Source of the DNA: Acidobacteriota bacterium
Lineage (GTDB): Bacteria; Acidobacteriota; Thermoanaerobaculia; UBA5066; Gp7-AA6
NCBI GenBank assembly: GCA_027307335.1
Contig: DAHUXD010000012.1
Coordinates: 62,001 to 126,000, forward strand
DNA: 64,000 bases
Reading direction: 5' to 3'
Both the position numbers and the translations under genes were made by a program. The notes beneath the pieces are model-generated. The model was not told the origin of the DNA. It ran no database searches and saw nothing but the letters and a program-made list of their open reading frames with translations. This document shows positions 48,911 through 57,798 of the stretch, one piece after another. Each line of letters begins with the position of its first letter. The stretch's first letter is position 1.

Positions 48911-49536
48911 GGGGCGCCCTCCGCCGCGGTCACGGGGTAGCACGCGAGCACGAGACGGTGTGGCCGGCCGCGCCCGGCCCTTCCGTCGTCGGTCCGGTTC
49001 GGCGAGGCGTGGCGCGCGATCACGGCGACCACCGCCTCGCGAAGCGCCTGGGCGAACTCGGCCCTCTGCGCGACGCTCTCGAAGCGAAACTGGGATTTCA
49101 GAGAGACGGTCGGCACGCGCTCTCCCCCGGACTCGCGCGCCGCTCGCTCGACGTCGGCGCGCACCTGTTCGACCAGTGCCAGGAGGTAGTCCGCCGACCC
49201 CGTGTCTCCGATGTCACGCCAGTCCGCGCCGACCGGGCCGAGGAGCGTCGGCGACAGGATGAAGCCCCGCGCCGTCGCGACGTACCGCTGCTCGATCATA
49301 TTGCGCTTGCGCCGGCGGCCCGCCGGGCGCAGGAAGCCGGCGCGCTCGAGCGTCCGTACGTGGTAGTTGACGCGCTGGCGCGGCAGGCCGAGCCGCTTCG
49401 CCAGATCGGAGGCGGATGCGGGCTGACGGGCGAGCGCGAGGATCTGGAGGCGCAGGGGATTGAGCAGCGCGCCCGCCCGGCTCGGTGACGCGATCGTCTC
49501 GAGATCCGCTTCGGCCTTCTCGGCAGCGGCTTCCAT
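48907..49536 (-). CDS. ArsR-type winged-helix transcriptional regulator
   Basis: A 209-residue regulator. LLNPLRLQILALARQPASAS, LAKRLGLPRQRVNYHVRTLE and GFLRPAGRRRKRNMIEQRYV form the winged helix (about residues 25-88). The extra C-terminal 110 residues are a helical/mixed domain, longer than metal-sensing ArsR proteins, and no metal-binding CxC is present, so it belongs to the ligand-binding HTH_20-like group. The upstream region has an AT-rich promoter with an inverted repeat. Confidence 0.87.
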   Translation of the reverse strand: MEAAAEKAEADLETIASPSRAGALLNPLRLQILALARQPASASDLAKRLGLPRQRVNYHVRTLERAGFLRPAGRRRKRNMIEQRYVATARGFILSPTLLGPVGADWRDIGDTGSADYLLALVEQVRADVERAARESGGERVPTVSLKSQFRFESVAQRAEFAQALREAVVAVIARHASPNRTDDGRAGRGRPHRLVLACYPVTAAEGAP

Positions 49537-49544
49537 TGGACAGT

Positions 49545-49574
49545 ATTATTTGTCAAGACAATGATAATAGTCAA
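49545..49574 (-). promoter_or_regulatory. Promoter and operator-like palindrome for the ArsR-type gene
   Basis: On the minus strand TTGACT (49574-49569), 18-base spacer, AATAAT (49550-49545, five of six consensus bases). The start codon is at 49536, so the mRNA would be leaderless or nearly so. The inverted repeat TTGTC-TT-GACAA lies in the spacer, well placed for autorepression. The region is strongly AT-rich relative to the window. Confidence 0.7.
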
Positions 49575-49698
49575 ATTGATCTTCGCCGGAGCCCGATCCG
49601 CTTCGGAGCGCGTACTTTGCAGCAGCGGGAGCAGTCCGCGGTCCGTCGCTTCGGCGGCACTCTAGAATCGAACCCGCACCGGAGGCAGGAAGCAGACC

Positions 49699-51654
49699 AT
49701 GGCGCGCATCGGCTTGATGGGGGGCGGACTCACGTCGAGGGAGGCCCGCGCCCAGAGGACCCGCGGGGGGATGCCGAAGGCCGAAGAGAGCAAGAAGAAG
49801 AAGGCGCTGCCGCTGCCGGTGATCCTTCGCGACGCGGGAGAGCTCCTCCGCGCCAGGCGGGGGCGCCTCACCCTCGGTTTCGCCCTCCTCGCCGTCAGCC
49901 GGCTCGCGGGTCTCGTGCTCCCCGGGACGACGAAGTTTCTCCTCGACAACGTCATCGGCAAGGGCCAGCGGCAGCTCCTCGTCCCGATCGTCCTCGCGGC
50001 CGGAGCCGCGACGCTCGTCCAGGCGGTGACGGGTTTCGCGCTCTCCCAGGTCCTCGGCAAGGCCGCTCAGCGGTCGATCACGGAGATGCGGCGCGCCGTA
50101 CAGCGCCACGTGGGACGGCTCCAGGTCTCCTTCTTCGACCAGACGAAGACGGGCGTCCTGCTGTCGCGGGTGATGACCGACGCCGAGGGGATCCGGAATC
50201 TCGTCGGCACGGGCTTGGTCGAGCTCCTCGGCGGCCTCCTGACCGCGGCGCTCGCGCTCGGGATCCTCTTCTACTTCAGCGCGAAGCTGACGTTCATCGC
50301 GCTCGGCGTCCTCTCGCTCTTTGGACTCGTGCTCCTCTTCGCCTTCCGGACCCTCCGGCCGCTCTTCCGCGAGCGCTCGAAGATCAACGCCGAGGTCTCG
50401 GGACGTCTGACGGAGTCGATCTCGGGCATCCGGGTCGTCAAGGCGTACCGGGCCGAGCGGCGCGAAGCGCTCGTCTTCACGCAGGGCGCGCACCGCCTGT
50501 TCCGCAACGTCGCGAGGACGATGACCGGCTTCTCCGCCGTGTCGGCCTTTTCGACCCTGCTCCTCGGCGTCGTCGGCGTCGCGATCATGTGGGTCGGCGC
50601 GCACGAGATCGAGGCGCACCGGATGACGATCGGCTCCTTCGTTTCGTTCACTCTGTACCTCGGCCTCCTCGTCGGCCCCGTCGTCCAGATCGTCTCGATC
50701 GGCAGCCAGGTGACGGAGGCGTTCGCCGGCCTCGAGCGCATCCGGGAGCTGCGCGACGAGATCGCCGAGGACGCCGGCGACCGGACGCGCGAGCCGCTCG
50801 ACCGGCTCGAGGGCCGCGTCGAGTTCCGCGACGTCACCTTCGAGTACGAAAAGGACGTGCCGGTCCTGCGCGGCATCTCGTTCGAGGCTTCGCCGGGCAC
50901 CGTCACCGCGCTCGTCGGCCCCTCGGGCGCCGGCAAGAGCACGATCATCGGCCTGGTCGCCGCCTTCTACCGGCCGACCGGCGGCGCGATCCTCGTGGAC
51001 GGACGCGATCTCTCGAGGGTCCGGCTCTCCGACTATCGCGCGCAGATCGGCGTCGTGTTCCAGGACAACTTCCTCTTCGACGGCTCGGTCTACGAGAACA
51101 TCGCGTACTCGCGTCCCGACGCGCCGCGCCAGGACGTCCTGCGCGCGGCCGTCATCGCGCGGTGCGACGAGTTCGTCGAGAGACTCCCCGACGGCTACGA
51201 CACGATCGTGGGAGAGCGCGGCGTCAAGCTCTCCGGAGGCCAGAGGCAGCGCGTCGCGATCGCGCGGGCGATTCTCGCCGACCCCCGCGTGCTCATCCTG
51301 GATGAGGCGACCTCGTCGCTCGACAGCGAGAGCGAGGCCTTCATCCAGGAGGGACTGGCGGAGCTGATGAAGGGGCGCACGACCTTCGTCATCGCGCACC
51401 GGCTCTCGACGATCCGCCGAGCCGACGAGATCCTCGTGGTCGAGGAGGGAGCGATCGTCGAGCGAGGCCGTCACGAGGAGCTCCTCGCATTGCGCGGGCG
51501 CTACGCGGACCTCTACACGCGGCAGTACGGCGTCGAGGCGAACCTGTTCCTGAATCCCGGCGAGGCCGTCCGGGTCGAGGAGGAGGAGAAGGTTCCCGCC
51601 GCCGCCGCCGACGCCGGAGCGGTCGGGAACCTGCCCTTCGTCGGAAACCGCTGA
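49699..51654 (+). CDS. ABC exporter, fused permease and ATPase (half-transporter)
   Basis: A 651-residue type IV exporter half-molecule. Six membrane helices (about residues 50-340) are followed by a nucleotide-binding domain. Walker A is LVGPSGAGKST, the Q-loop VVFQDNFLFDG, the signature KLSGGQRQRVAIARA, Walker B VLILDEATSSLD and the H-loop IAHRLS. It belongs to the MsbA/MdlB-like lipid or drug exporter group and should homodimerise. The charged N-terminal 40 residues (KKKK) are an extension. Substrate unknown. Confidence 0.94.
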   Translation: MARIGLMGGGLTSREARAQRTRGGMPKAEESKKKKALPLPVILRDAGELLRARRGRLTLGFALLAVSRLAGLVLPGTTKFLLDNVIGKGQRQLLVPIVLAAGAATLVQAVTGFALSQVLGKAAQRSITEMRRAVQRHVGRLQVSFFDQTKTGVLLSRVMTDAEGIRNLVGTGLVELLGGLLTAALALGILFYFSAKLTFIALGVLSLFGLVLLFAFRTLRPLFRERSKINAEVSGRLTESISGIRVVKAYRAERREALVFTQGAHRLFRNVARTMTGFSAVSAFSTLLLGVVGVAIMWVGAHEIEAHRMTIGSFVSFTLYLGLLVGPVVQIVSIGSQVTEAFAGLERIRELRDEIAEDAGDRTREPLDRLEGRVEFRDVTFEYEKDVPVLRGISFEASPGTVTALVGPSGAGKSTIIGLVAAFYRPTGGAILVDGRDLSRVRLSDYRAQIGVVFQDNFLFDGSVYENIAYSRPDAPRQDVLRAAVIARCDEFVERLPDGYDTIVGERGVKLSGGQRQRVAIARAILADPRVLILDEATSSLDSESEAFIQEGLAELMKGRTTFVIAHRLSTIRRADEILVVEEGAIVERGRHEELLALRGRYADLYTRQYGVEANLFLNPGEAVRVEEEEKVPAAAADAGAVGNLPFVGNR

Positions 51655-51691
51655 GCCTTCCCGGCGGCGGACCGGCCGTAGAATCCGCCGC

Positions 51692-53323
51692 ATGACTCTT
51701 CTCAAGACGTCCGCTCTCGCGCTCTCCGTGTACCTCTCCGCTTCGTCCGGCGGGTCGGCTGCGCCCGGCGCCTCGTACGACCAGCTCGTCGCCTTCTTCA
51801 AGGAGTGGCGCGCCTTTCAGAAGCCGCGGCTCGCGAATGGCGTGCCCGACTACTCCGCCGCCGCGATGGCGGCGCAGCAGAGGGGACTCGAGGACATGAA
51901 GCGGCGCCTCGCCGCGATCGACCCGAGCGGCTGGCCGATTCCGCAGCAGGTCGACTACCAGATCGTTCGCGCCGAGCTCTCCGGCCTCGACTTCGACCAC
52001 CGCGTCCTGAAGCCGTGGGCCAACAACCCCGGCTTCTACGTCACGGTGTTCGACGAAGAGAGCGATCAGCCGGCCCGCGAGGGGCCGTTCGCGCTCGGGG
52101 CGGTGGAGCTCTGGAGCTACCCGCTGCCGCTCTCGGCGGAGAGCGCGGCGGCGATCGCCGGGGGCCTGAAGCCGATTCCGGCGCTCCTCGCCCAGGCGAA
52201 GACCAATCTCACGGGCAACGGCCGCGACCTCTGGGTCTGGGGCACGAAGGCGCTGCGCGACCAGAGCAAGGTCCTGACCGGATTCGGCGCGGGGCTCGAC
52301 GCCAGAGCGCCGGCCGCGCTCAGGACGAACGTCGACGCCGCCCGGAAGGCGACGGACGACCTGGTGGCGTGGCTCGACGCGCGCGCCGCGTCGAAGACTG
52401 GGCCGTCCGGCGTCGGCATCGCGAACTACGACTGGTACCTCAAGCACGTCCAGCTCGTGCCGTACGACTGGGCGGAGGTCGTGACGCTCATGGAGCGGGA
52501 GCTCGCGCGCTCGCAGGCGCTGCTCGCGATGGAGGAGATCCGGAACGCCGCCCTGCCGCCGCTGATGCCGGTCGCGAGCGCGGACGAGTACGACCGGCGC
52601 TTCAATGCCGCGGTCACCGAGTACATGGCCTTTCTGAGAGACCGCGAGATCCTCACCGTGACGCCGGACATGGACCCGGCGCTGCGCGCCCGGATCGGCA
52701 AGTACAGCGCGGGACCGCGCGAGTTCTTCAGCGAGGTCGACTACCGCGATCCCGAGATCATGCGCACCCACGGCTACCACTGGTTCGACAAGGCGCGCAT
52801 GGCCCACGACCCGAACCCGAGCCCGATCCGGAAGGACGCGCTCCTCTACAACATCTTCAACACGCGGACGGAGGGGCATGCGACCGGCTGGGAGGAGCTG
52901 ATGATGCAGGCGGGGATGTTCGACGCGCGGCCGCGGGCGCGCGAGCTCGTCTACATCCTCGTCGCGGAGCGCGCGGCGCGGGCCCTGGGCGAGCTCTACA
53001 TGCAGGCGAACGTGATGACGCTCGAGCAGGCGGCGGCCTTCGCGTGCGCGAACACGCCGCGGGGATGGCTTCGCCTGGACGGCCAGCTCGTGCGCGGCGA
53101 ACAGCACCTGTACCTGCAGCAGCCGGGCTACGGGCCGAGCTACCTCGTGGGGAAGATCGAGATCGAGAAGCTGATCGCGGAGCGGCGGGAGCAGCTCGGC
53201 GAGAAGTTCACGATGAAGGGATTCATGGACGGCTTCAACGCGGTCGGCCTGATCCCCGCATCGCTCGTCCGGTGGGAGATGACCGGGAAACAGTCGGACG
53301 AGCTGAAGAAGATGCTCGAGTAG
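51692..53323 (+). CDS. Exported DUF885-family protein lacking the zinc motif
   Basis: A 543-residue protein with a signal peptide (KTSALALSVYLSASSGGSAA). The C-terminal half follows DUF885 closely: RTEGHATGWEELMMQAGMF, RAARALGELYMQANVMTLEQA, then PGYGPSYLVGKIEIEKL. The HE-xx-PGH zinc motif that should precede the EG-x-x-x-x-x-E helix is absent (ALLYNIFNTRTEGH is found instead). It may therefore be a non-peptidase member or use another metal arrangement. It follows the ABC exporter by 37 bases. Confidence 0.82.
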   Translation: MTLLKTSALALSVYLSASSGGSAAPGASYDQLVAFFKEWRAFQKPRLANGVPDYSAAAMAAQQRGLEDMKRRLAAIDPSGWPIPQQVDYQIVRAELSGLDFDHRVLKPWANNPGFYVTVFDEESDQPAREGPFALGAVELWSYPLPLSAESAAAIAGGLKPIPALLAQAKTNLTGNGRDLWVWGTKALRDQSKVLTGFGAGLDARAPAALRTNVDAARKATDDLVAWLDARAASKTGPSGVGIANYDWYLKHVQLVPYDWAEVVTLMERELARSQALLAMEEIRNAALPPLMPVASADEYDRRFNAAVTEYMAFLRDREILTVTPDMDPALRARIGKYSAGPREFFSEVDYRDPEIMRTHGYHWFDKARMAHDPNPSPIRKDALLYNIFNTRTEGHATGWEELMMQAGMFDARPRARELVYILVAERAARALGELYMQANVMTLEQAAAFACANTPRGWLRLDGQLVRGEQHLYLQQPGYGPSYLVGKIEIEKLIAERREQLGEKFTMKGFMDGFNAVGLIPASLVRWEMTGKQSDELKKMLE

Positions 53324-53342
53324 CGGCTCACACGCCGGCTCC

Positions 53343-53398
53343 TCACCACTCGAATCCCTTCAGGGAGAGGGTGCGGCAGCACCTTCCCCTCTCTCGTC
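53343..53398. other. Hairpin-rich intergenic segment, degenerate family A repeat
   Basis: Between two convergent genes. CTCACC, then CCCT-TCA-AGGG-like pairing, GAGAGGG (53365-53371) pairing with CCCCTCTC farther on, and the small hairpin GTGC-GGCA-GCAC between. A partial copy of the family A repeat that could act as a bidirectional transcription stop. Confidence 0.5.
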
Positions 53399-53441
53399 GG
53401 TCGGGCCGCGAAGCGGCCCGCTCAGCGTCCGAGTCGCGCGG

Positions 53442-54158
53442 TCAGTCTCTGCGCCCGCCCATGAACCGGAGCAGGAACAGAAACAGGTTGATGAAGTCGA
53501 GATAGAGCGCGAGCGCACCGACGACCGCGTACGACCCGTAGCTCGTCTCCGGCACGGTGGCCGCCATGACCTTCATCTTCTGCGCGTCCCAGGCCGTCAG
53601 CGCCGTGAACACGATGACGCCGATGATCGAGATGCCGAACTGCAGCCCCTGAGAGTGCCAGAACATCCCGACGATCGAGGCGAGCACGACGCCGATCAGA
53701 CCCATGAAGGCGAACTGGCCGACGCCGGCGAGGCTGCGCCGCGTGACGGTGCCATAGAGCGCGAGCGCGCCGAACGCCCCCGCGGTGACGATGAACGTCG
53801 ACGCGATCGACGTCCCCGTGTAGGCGAGGAAGATGATCGAGAGCGTCGCCCCGTTCAGCGCCGAGTACAGCAGGAAGAGCGCGGCGGCGGTGCTCGACGC
53901 GAGCTTCTGGACCCGCGCCGAAAGGTAGAAAACGAGTCCGAGCTCGCCGATGACCAGAGCGTAGAAGAGGATCCGGTTGCCGAAGATGGCCTGGGTCAGG
54001 GTGGGCGAGCCGGCGACCGCGAGCGCCACCACCGCGGTGACGCCGAGACCGACGGCCATCCAGCCGTAGACCTTCCGCAGAAAGGCCGTGATGCGTTCCG
54101 CGGAGACGGCACCGGCGGCGCCGAACGCGGAAGCGGGAGTCATGGAGAACTGTTCCAT
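53442..54158 (-). CDS. Bax inhibitor-1 (BI-1/YccA) family membrane protein
   Basis: A 238-residue protein with seven hydrophobic segments. KVYGWMAVGLGVTAVVALAV starts the BI-1 domain, and FTALTAWDAQKMKVMA with SYAVVGALALYLDFINLFLF are the family signatures, including the aspartates of the pH-sensing calcium-leak site. Bacterial members conduct calcium or regulate membrane proteases. It ends in FMGGRRD as usual. Confidence 0.94.
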   Translation of the reverse strand: MEQFSMTPASAFGAAGAVSAERITAFLRKVYGWMAVGLGVTAVVALAVAGSPTLTQAIFGNRILFYALVIGELGLVFYLSARVQKLASSTAAALFLLYSALNGATLSIIFLAYTGTSIASTFIVTAGAFGALALYGTVTRRSLAGVGQFAFMGLIGVVLASIVGMFWHSQGLQFGISIIGVIVFTALTAWDAQKMKVMAATVPETSYGSYAVVGALALYLDFINLFLFLLRFMGGRRD

Positions 54159-54204
54159 TCGATGTTCCTCCGAGGGCGGGGATTCTACATCCCCGACGCG
54201 AACC

Positions 54205-54696
54205 TCAGTTGATCTTGTGGCGGAGATGACCGAGCATCCGCAGCGCCACCGGGTCGCCCGGATTCTCGGTCAGGGCCCCTTCCAGCTCCGCGATGGCCTC
54301 GGCCACCTCCCCGCGCGCCGCGTGGAGACGGCCGAGGTTCAAGTAGGGGAAGTGCCGCGGCTCGTAACGGCTGGCCTTCTTGGCGCTCTCGAACCACGGT
54401 ATCGCTTCGTCCCACCGTCCCTGCTCCATCAGGTAACAACCGATGTCGTTGTAGGGATTCCCGAAGCGGGGGTCGGTGGCGATCGCCTTCCGGCACTCGA
54501 CGATCGCCTCCTCGAGCTTGCCCGCGAACGAGTAGGCCCATCCGCGGAAGGTGTAGGCCTCGGCCGTGGGAAGCGTCTCGAGCGATCGCGTGAAGAGCGC
54601 GATCGCGTCGTCGACGCGCCCCGCGAGGAGCACCTCCGTGCCCTCGCGCCAGAGCTCGAGCGCGCGGTCGGCTTCGTCAGCCATGGACGTGTTCAT
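54205..54696 (-). CDS. Tetratricopeptide-repeat protein
   Basis: A 163-residue soluble protein made of about four TPR motifs: AEAYTFRGWAYSFAGKLEEA, GNPYNDIGCYLMEQGRWDEA and FPYLNLGRLHAARGEVAEA, with the usual W/L-G-Y/F-A-x-P pattern. A protein-interaction scaffold is the likely role; the partner is unknown. ATG at 54696 is used; the ATG at 54684 is an alternative. Confidence 0.86.
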   Translation of the reverse strand: MNTSMADEADRALELWREGTEVLLAGRVDDAIALFTRSLETLPTAEAYTFRGWAYSFAGKLEEAIVECRKAIATDPRFGNPYNDIGCYLMEQGRWDEAIPWFESAKKASRYEPRHFPYLNLGRLHAARGEVAEAIAELEGALTENPGDPVALRMLGHLRHKIN

Positions 54697-54729
54697 TATC
54701 CCCCCGCGCGCTAGAATTCGCTCTTCCGC

Positions 54730-55158
54730 ATGAGCGACGACCGCAAGTACCGCCACCGCGGTTACCAGGACTCGGGCGGCGATTCGGGCCCGCGGCGTCC
54801 GTCCGGCCCGCGGCCGCCGCGCGAGGGGCCGCGCGGACGCGGCGCCGACCAGGAGAAGGCGGTCGTCTTCCGCTGCAAGCACTGCGGCGAGCGTGAGCTC
54901 GACCTCGACTCGATCGGCGTCGGCGCGGCGTGCCGCAAGTGCGGCGAGGCGCTCCACTCGTGCAGCCAGTGCGCGTTCTTCGACACGGCCGCGCGCTTCG
55001 AGTGCGCGAAGCCGATCCCCGCCCGAATCGTCTCGAAGAAGGCGGGCAACGACTGCGCGTTCTACGCGCCGGCGAAGACGTTCGACCTGACCGGCACGCG
55101 CGGCGCGGCGACCCCGGACGACGCCCGCGCGGCGTTCGACGCCCTCTTCAAGAAGTAG
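54730..55158 (+). CDS. Cysteine-rich zinc-ribbon protein, unknown function
   Basis: A 142-residue protein. The N-terminal 40 residues are disordered and rich in Arg/Pro/Gly. The rest carries paired cysteines: FRCKHCG, CRKCG, CSQCAF, then single cysteines in RFECAKPI and GNDCAFY, about eight in all, enough for two zinc sites. It is divergent from the TPR gene across 33 bases and overlaps the convergent glycosylase gene by 11 bases. I do not recognise the family. Confidence 0.75.
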   Translation: MSDDRKYRHRGYQDSGGDSGPRRPSGPRPPREGPRGRGADQEKAVVFRCKHCGERELDLDSIGVGAACRKCGEALHSCSQCAFFDTAARFECAKPIPARIVSKKAGNDCAFYAPAKTFDLTGTRGAATPDDARAAFDALFKK

Positions 55159-55840
55159 CCGCCTCCCGCATCGCCTTCCGCAGCACGTCGCGCAGCATCC
55201 CCTGCGTGAGCACGCCCGTGAACGTGTTCTGCTGGCTCGGGTGATACGTCGCGAGGAGCGCGTCCTCGCCGATGCGCACGCGCGCGCCGTGCGCGAAGCG
55301 CGGTCGCGGCCGCGGGATCGCCGCCCCCTCCGCCGCGAGCACCCGCAGGCACGCGTCGAACGCGAGCGCGCCGAGTGCGACGAGGACCCGCGGACGGCCC
55401 ATCCGCGCGAGGTCGCGCGAGAGATAGGGCCGGCAGTTGTCGAGCTCCTCGGGCCGCGGCCGGTTCGCGGGCGGCGCGCAGCGGCACGCGGCGGAGATGA
55501 AGACACCCGAGAGAGCGAGTCCATCGCCGCGCCGCACGGACGTCGGCTGGTTCGCGAGCCCGACGGCATGGAGCGCCCGGAAGAGAAAGTCTCCCGAGGC
55601 GTCGCCGGTGAAGATGCGGCCGGTCCGATTTCCGCCGTGTGCCGCCGGCGCGAGGCCGACGAGGACGAGGCGCGCGCGCCGGTCGCCGATCGCGGGGAGG
55701 GGATGCGCCCAGTACCGCTCGCCGGCGAAGCGCTTCGGGGGCGTCCGCGCGGACGCCTCGCGCCAGGCGACGAGGCGCGGGCAGCGGCGGCACGCGATCA
55801 GGTCCGCGTCCTCGACGCGCGACGGATGCGGCGGCCTCAC
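55148..55840 (-). CDS. Uracil-DNA glycosylase (type V/UdgB-like, Fe-S)
   Basis: A 230-residue glycosylase. LVLVGLAPAAHGGNRTGRIF is the uracil-binding motif A, and LATYHPSQQNTF is the C-terminal motif B. The four cluster cysteines are CRRC near residue 17 and CRC in AACRCAPP. G-L-A-P-A without the catalytic Asp or Asn points to family 5. It removes uracil and related bases in DNA repair. GTG start overlapping the stop of the small upstream gene. Confidence 0.9.
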   Translation of the reverse strand: MRPPHPSRVEDADLIACRRCPRLVAWREASARTPPKRFAGERYWAHPLPAIGDRRARLVLVGLAPAAHGGNRTGRIFTGDASGDFLFRALHAVGLANQPTSVRRGDGLALSGVFISAACRCAPPANRPRPEELDNCRPYLSRDLARMGRPRVLVALGALAFDACLRVLAAEGAAIPRPRPRFAHGARVRIGEDALLATYHPSQQNTFTGVLTQGMLRDVLRKAMREAATS

Positions 55841-56031
55841 TTCTTGGCGGGAAGACCCTTCGGCACTCCCATCGAGCGCCAGCGCTTCTTGTTCTCCTCC
55901 CAGTTCTTCTCGGCGCGCTTGCGGTTGACCGCCGCGGCCGCGGCCCGGCGATCGTCCTCGCTCCCGGAGACGGCGGGAGTTTCCTCCGGCGGGGCGGGAT
56001 CCTTCTCGCTGGTGTCGGTCACGGCCGACAT
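55837..56031 (-). CDS. Small charged protein, unknown function
   Basis: A 64-residue protein: acidic, Pro/Glu-rich first half and basic second half (NRKRAEKNWEENKKRWRSMG). Its stop overlaps the UDG start as GTGA, which is the main evidence that it is real. No family recognised; it could be a DNA-associated partner of the glycosylase (inference only). Confidence 0.62.
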   Translation of the reverse strand: MSAVTDTSEKDPAPPEETPAVSGSEDDRRAAAAAVNRKRAEKNWEENKKRWRSMGVPKGLPAKK

Positions 56032-56097
56032 TCTAAGCGCGGCGAGAGAACGCCGCGCGGAAACCCGGGCTGGACGCAGTCCGGGCCGGCTCCCGCT

Positions 56098-56535
56098 TCA
56101 CTGGACCACGACCGTGCCCTGCATCATCGTCCCGTGCACCAGACAGAAGTACGGGAAGGTGCCCGTGGTCGGAAAGGTGTGCTGGAAGGTCCCGCTCGAC
56201 AGGACGCCCGAGTCCCACAGCCCGTTCGCGACGCAGCCCAGGGGGCAGGAGCCCGAGGTCGTCGAGTGGGTTCCGGAGACCCAGATCCACTGCACGGTCT
56301 CTCCGGCGTGGATCGTCGTGGTCGACGTGCCGCTCACCGAATCGGCGAAGACGTTCGCGGGCCCGACCCCCGGCGCCTGCCCGACGGTCACGTTGTGCGG
56401 CGCCGCCACCGGCGTCGGCGTGAGCGTGCTGGGAGTCGGCGTCGCCGTCGGCCCGGTCATCGTGTCGTCGCAGCCGATCGCGGCCGCGGCGGCGGCGATC
56501 CCGATCGCGAGGCGCGCGGCGCGGGGGAAGACCAT
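56098..56535 (-). CDS. Lipoprotein cupredoxin (plastocyanin-like)
   Basis: A 145-residue protein. The lipobox AAAIGC places a lipidated Cys at 22, followed by a Thr/Pro-rich tether (TPTPSTLTPTPVAAP). The cupredoxin domain has HAGETVQWIWVSGTHSTTSG (first His ligand) and FPYFCLVHGTMMQGTV with Cys, His and Met, giving a type 1 copper site. An extra Cys pair (SCPLGC) sits in the loop. It would carry electrons in the periplasm. Transcribed alone on the minus strand. Confidence 0.9.
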   Translation of the reverse strand: MVFPRAARLAIGIAAAAAAIGCDDTMTGPTATPTPSTLTPTPVAAPHNVTVGQAPGVGPANVFADSVSGTSTTTIHAGETVQWIWVSGTHSTTSGSCPLGCVANGLWDSGVLSSGTFQHTFPTTGTFPYFCLVHGTMMQGTVVVQ

Positions 56536-56583
56536 CAGGACGATGCTAACCCGCGGGGCCGGCCCTTATAATCCCCGCCCACC

Positions 56584-57798
56584 GTGACGGACGTCGCCGC
56601 GATGCTCGAAATCCTGCGCCGCGGCGCCGTCGACCTGATCGACGAGGCCGACCTCGCGCGAAAGCTCGCCCGCGGTCCGGTGACCGTGAAGGTCGGCTTC
56701 GACCCCTCCGCCCCCGACATCCACCTCGGCCACACGGTGATCCTTCGCAAGATGCGCCACTTCCAGGACGCGGGGCATCGCGTCGTGTTCGTCATCGGCG
56801 ACTTCACGGGGATGATCGGCGACCCCTCCGGGAAGAAGGCGACGCGGCCGCAACTGACCCGAGAGGAGATCGCGCGGAACGCCGAGACGTACAAGAACCA
56901 GGCCTTCAAGGTCCTCGACGCGGACAAGACGATCATCGAGTTCAACGACCGCTGGCTCGGCCAGCTCGGCGCGGCGGGCATGGTGCGCCTGGCGTCGCGG
57001 GTCACCGTCGCGCGGATCCTCGAGCGCGACGACTTCCAGAAGCGCTGGAAGGCCCAGCAGCCGATCGCGCTGCACGAGCTCCTGTACCCGCTCGCGCAGG
57101 CCTACGACTCCGTCGCGCTGAAGGCCGACGTCGAGCTCGGCGGCACGGACCAGCTCTTCAACCTCCTCGTCGGGCGCGACCTCATGCGGGCCGAGGGACT
57201 CGAGCCGCAGGTCGTCATGACGCTGCCGCTCCTGGTGGGTACGGACGGCGTGGAGAAGATGTCCAAGTCGCTCGGCAACGCGATCGGCGTGCTCGATCCA
57301 CCGTCGGACATGTTCGGCAAGGTCATGTCGATCCCCGACGCGCTCCTGTGGAACTGGTACGAGCTGCTGACGGAGGAGCCCCTCGCGGTCCTCGAAGCGC
57401 TCCGCCGGCGCGTCGAGGACGGCTCCGTCAACCCGCGGGACGTGAAGGCGCGCCTCGGCCACGCCATCGTGCGGCAGTTCCACGGCACCGAGGCCGCGGA
57501 CCGCGCCGAGGAGGACTTCCGGCGCGCGTTCTCCCGGGGCGAGGTCCCCGACGACGTCGAGGCGCGGAGCCTCCCGGCCACCGGCGGCGCTCCCGCCGCG
57601 AAGACGCTCGTCGCGCTCGGCCTCGCCGCCTCGATGAGAGAGGCGCGGCGGAAGATCGCCGAGGGCGCGCTGCGGGTCTACGTCGATGGCACGGACGCGC
57701 CGCGCGAGATCCGCGACCCCGAGGAGGACCTGTCGGCCGGGGGCGGCGGCGTGCTCCGCCTCGGCCGCCGCTTCATCCGCGTGGCCTGGACGAGATAG
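56584..57798 (+). CDS. tyrS: Tyrosyl-tRNA synthetase
   Basis: A 404-residue class I synthetase. The HIGH-type motif is PSAPDIHLGHTVIL, the KMSKS loop is VEKMSKSLGNAIG, and the C-terminal S4-like RNA-binding domain starts near residue 335 (SMREARRKIAEGALRVYVDG). The intact KMSKS loop is typical of the TyrZ-type branch. GTG start; the end overlaps the convergent fur gene by 26 bases. Confidence 0.95.
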   Translation: MTDVAAMLEILRRGAVDLIDEADLARKLARGPVTVKVGFDPSAPDIHLGHTVILRKMRHFQDAGHRVVFVIGDFTGMIGDPSGKKATRPQLTREEIARNAETYKNQAFKVLDADKTIIEFNDRWLGQLGAAGMVRLASRVTVARILERDDFQKRWKAQQPIALHELLYPLAQAYDSVALKADVELGGTDQLFNLLVGRDLMRAEGLEPQVVMTLPLLVGTDGVEKMSKSLGNAIGVLDPPSDMFGKVMSIPDALLWNWYELLTEEPLAVLEALRRRVEDGSVNPRDVKARLGHAIVRQFHGTEAADRAEEDFRRAFSRGEVPDDVEARSLPATGGAPAAKTLVALGLAASMREARRKIAEGALRVYVDGTDAPREIRDPEEDLSAGGGGVLRLGRRFIRVAWTR

